Assembly: GCA_902781515.1 (NCBI GenBank)
Contig: CACZJU010000001.1
Span: 186,001 to 250,000 of the forward strand
From: an uncultured Bacteroidales bacterium
Lineage (GTDB): Bacteria > Bacteroidota > Bacteroidia > Bacteroidales > Bacteroidaceae
Reading direction: 5' to 3'
DNA length: 64,000 nucleotides
Shown here: positions 62,119-64,000 of the stretch, one piece after another
How positions within the stretch are numbered: position 1 is the first letter of the stretch
How the letters are laid out: the number at the start of each line of letters is the position of its first letter
Notes under the pieces: model-generated
The model's database searches: none
The model's input: the letters and a program-made list of their open reading frames with translations, nothing else
What the model was told of the DNA's origin: nothing
Position numbers and translations under genes: made by a program

Positions 62119-62233
62119 GTTATATTAACCTAAGCGAACAAGTTAATATTATCTATGCCTATAGGTTAATATTATCTATGCCTATAGGTTAATATTATCT
62201 ATGCCTATAGGTTAATATTATCTATGGTGCTAG
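62119..62233 (+). repeat. 23-bp tandem repeat, five units
   Basis: Three perfect 23-bp units (starting gttaatatta, ending tgcctatag) at 62142-62210 are flanked by a diverged unit before (62119-62141) and after (62211-62233). The length, GTTAA start and position beside a terminator between convergent genes match the repeats at 8034 and 33031. No spacers are present, so it is not CRISPR. Confidence 0.9.
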
Positions 62234-62260
62234 ATTGTAGAAGTAGAATCATTTAGTCAG

Positions 62261-62296
62261 AAGAAGCGACGCATCCGATTGGGTGCGTCGCTTCTT
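62261..62296. terminator. Strong hairpin between convergent genes
   Basis: The stem AAGAAGCGACGCATCC / GGGTGCGTCGCTTCTT has a 4-base loop and could stop transcripts from both sides, though T tracts are short. Confidence 0.75.
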
Positions 62297-62304
62297 GTAT
62301 GAGT

Positions 62305-62335
62305 AGTATGGTCAGCTGTTACGGCTGACCATACT
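62305..62335. terminator. Second hairpin, next to the PFOR stop
   Basis: The stem AGTATGGTCAGC / GGCTGACCATACT lies 5 bp after the PFOR stop codon on the minus strand; in the plus direction it is followed by CTTTCTT. Confidence 0.6.
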
Positions 62336-62340
62336 CTTTC

Positions 62341-64000
62341 TTAATCCTCCCAGTTCTCCTGCGTCTTGCGAACGTAGGTCTTGTAGCGGAGCTGAGCCAT
62401 GCGCTGAGCTTCAGCGAAGAGTTCCTCGGCCTCGTTGGGGTAAGCCTTCTTGACGGAGAGGTAACGAACCTCGCCAAGCAGGAAGTCGTGGAAGTTCTCC
62501 CAATTTGGCTCCTTAGAGTCGAGAGAGAATGGGTTCTTGCCTTCCTCAGCCAGAGCTGGGTTGAAACGCCACAGATGCCAGTAACCGCATTCAACAGCCT
62601 TCTTTTCTTCGGCCTGGCTCTTACCCATACCGCCCTTGGCCTTCAGACCGTGGTTGATACAAGGAGCGTAGGCGATGATGATTGAAGGTCCGTGCCAAGC
62701 TTCAGCCTCGCGGATAGCCTTGAGGGTCTGTGCGTGGTCGGCGCCCATAGCAATCTGAGCTACATATACATAACCGTAGGTGGTAGCAATCATACCCAGA
62801 TCCTTCTTGCGGATGCGCTTACCCTGAGCTGCGAACTGAGCGATAGCACCAAGAGGAGTAGCCTTAGAAGCCTGACCGCCGGTGTTAGAGTAAACCTCAG
62901 TATCGAGCACGAGAATGTTAACGTCCTCACCGCTGGCAATTACGTGGTCGAGACCACCGTAACCGATGTCGTAAGAAGCACCGTCGCCACCGATAATCCA
63001 CTGTGAACGCTTAACCAGATAGTGATCCAGAGTCTGGAGCTCCTTGCAAACGGGGCAGCCCTTAGCCGCGCTCTCAGCGATGCAAGCACGAAGCTTTGGA
63101 GCAATCTCCTTGGTCTTGTCAGCATCGTCCTTATTTGCAATCCATTCAGCAGCCAGAGCCTTGTACTCATCGCTGGCATTGCCGTCAATCATCTCCTGCA
63201 GCAGCTTAGCTACGCGCTCCTTCATCTTCTTGTTACCAAGAGCCATACCCAGACCGAACTCGCAGAAGTCCTCGAACAGTGAGTTGGTAGAAGGAATAGA
63301 AGCAGAGTAGATAGAAGAACAACCAGTAGCGTTGGCAATCATCTGGCGGTCACCGTACAACTGAGAAATCAACTTAACGTATGGAGTCTCACCGCAACCA
63401 GAGCAAGCGCCAGAGAACTCGAACAGAGGCTGAGCGAACTGAGAGTTCTTCACATTGCTCTTGATGTCAACAAGATTCTGCTTAGAAGGAACCTTCACGA
63501 GCTTATCCCAATCGGCAGCCATCTTCTTCATGTCGGCAGCATCAGGATTGAATGGAACCATCGTGAGGGCCTTACCCAGCTTAGGATTACCCGGGCAGAT
63601 ATCGGCGCAGTTGCCGCAACCCAGACAGTCGAGAACAGAAGGCTCGATTACGAAGTGCATGCCCTTCATAGCTGCAGGCGCCTTCATCTCTATGCTGTCA
63701 ATTTCGAAGCCAGCCAACTCATCGTCGGTCAATACGAACGGACGGATGGCTGCATGAGGACAAATGTAAGCACACTGGTTACACTGGATACAGTTGTCTT
63801 TATTCCAAGCTGGAACGAAAGCCTCAACACCACGCTTCTCGTAAGCGGCTGTGCCAACTTCCCAAGAACCGTCGACTGTGTTGTGCTTAACGAAGTCAGA
63901 AACCTTCAGCAGGTCGCCGGCCTGAGCATTGATAGGACGTACCAGTTCCTTAACGAATGCGGGAGCGTTATCAACTTTCTCCGCATCGTCGGGCAGGTTA
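62341..64000 (-). CDS. nifJ: Pyruvate:ferredoxin oxidoreductase, C-terminal part (5' partial)
   Basis: This is the C-terminal half of a homodimeric PFOR, which oxidises pyruvate to acetyl-CoA and CO2 while reducing ferredoxin in anaerobic metabolism. The frame is open to the right edge, so the N-terminal pyruvate-binding domains lie outside. Visible in order are a domain linker (FVKELVRPINAQAGDLLKVSDF), two [4Fe-4S] clusters of ferredoxin type (CIQCNQCAYICP and CLGCGNCADICPGNP), the proximal-cluster Cys residues (FSGACSGCGETPY), and the thiamine-diphosphate site (GGDGASYDIGYGGLDHV, with NTGGQASK). Its C-terminal Cys and tail (KTYVRKTQENWED) are normal. Confidence 0.95.
   Translation of the reverse strand, partial: NLPDDAEKVDNAPAFVKELVRPINAQAGDLLKVSDFVKHNTVDGSWEVGTAAYEKRGVEAFVPAWNKDNCIQCNQCAYICPHAAIRPFVLTDDELAGFEIDSIEMKAPAAMKGMHFVIEPSVLDCLGCGNCADICPGNPKLGKALTMVPFNPDAADMKKMAADWDKLVKVPSKQNLVDIKSNVKNSQFAQPLFEFSGACSGCGETPYVKLISQLYGDRQMIANATGCSSIYSASIPSTNSLFEDFCEFGLGMALGNKKMKERVAKLLQEMIDGNASDEYKALAAEWIANKDDADKTKEIAPKLRACIAESAAKGCPVCKELQTLDHYLVKRSQWIIGGDGASYDIGYGGLDHVIASGEDVNILVLDTEVYSNTGGQASKATPLGAIAQFAAQGKRIRKKDLGMIATTYGYVYVAQIAMGADHAQTLKAIREAEAWHGPSIIIAYAPCINHGLKAKGGMGKSQAEEKKAVECGYWHLWRFNPALAEEGKNPFSLDSKEPNWENFHDFLLGEVRYLSVKKAYPNEAEELFAEAQRMAQLRYKTYVRKTQENWED

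Noticed and set aside
62119-62233. Possible CRISPR array
   Set aside because: The 23-bp units are directly contiguous without spacers, and no cas genes are present in the window.

Overview
The window looks like a chromosomal segment of a Bacteroidales bacterium, most probably Prevotella or a close Prevotellaceae relative. The evidence is: many -7 boxes of the Bacteroidetes form TAnnTTTG with no Shine-Dalgarno sequences; a primary sigma factor of the short Bacteroidetes type; SpII lipoproteins; type IX secretion features (a Plug-type DUF5103 protein and C-terminal sorting-like tails); DUF3256, DUF4831, DUF5689, DUF6359 and Wzi-family proteins; an archaeal/eukaryote-type prolyl-tRNA synthetase; and a tmRNA tag ending YALAA. 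No phage, integrase, transposase, CRISPR array or tRNA gene was seen. Both ends cut genes: an AspT/YidE-type transporter at the left and pyruvate:ferredoxin oxidoreductase at the right.

Layout. 1-8.0 kb, plus strand: transporter, secreted endonuclease I, truA, DMT exporter, DUF3256 protein, HerA-like ATPase. 8.2-16.0 kb: NUC-family nuclease lipoprotein, rpmE2, a TonB-receptor operon with two lipoproteins, and a divergent endonuclease/exonuclease/phosphatase-family lipoprotein. 16-23.3 kb: housekeeping metabolism (fba, nnrD, hpt-adk-obg, a stand-alone AICAR transformylase) and tmRNA. 23.4-32.7 kb: envelope polysaccharide initiation (a phosphoglycosyl transferase and a WecA-like enzyme), a Wzi-like protein, a large receiver/PPDK-type ATP-grasp protein and two AmpG-like transporters. 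33-38.3 kb: proS, OmpA-like lipoprotein, mtgA, DUF1460 amidase-like protein, T9SS Plug protein. 38.3-43 kb, minus strand: rpoD heading an operon with a secreted protein, an HPr-kinase-like protein, an S24/S26 peptidase and a PqqD-like protein; then htrA. 43.3-46.6 kb: RNase P RNA, YihY/BrkB protein and a small lipoprotein operon. 46.7-54.3 kb, minus strand: a 1297-residue secreted protein, a HAD phosphatase, rny, zapA, a coiled-coil protein, and a two-gene operon headed by an apparently dead phosphoglycosyl transferase. 54.5-64 kb: gdhA, a GH3 glycosidase, serB, a hemolysin III family protein, a histidine-kinase-like protein lacking the usual His, and PFOR.

The most unusual feature is a set of short-period (7, 8 and 9 bp) degenerate tandem arrays. 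They fill gaps between genes, often abut start codons, and in several genes have become coding sequence, notably signal-peptide cores. A 130-bp module carrying one of these was duplicated in front of two neighbouring genes. A separate family of about 23-bp repeats lies beside terminators at three places. The best candidates for undescribed biology at protein level are the rpoD-linked HprK/PqqD/peptidase operon, the receiver-PPDK_N fusion and the pseudo-phosphoglycosyl transferase.
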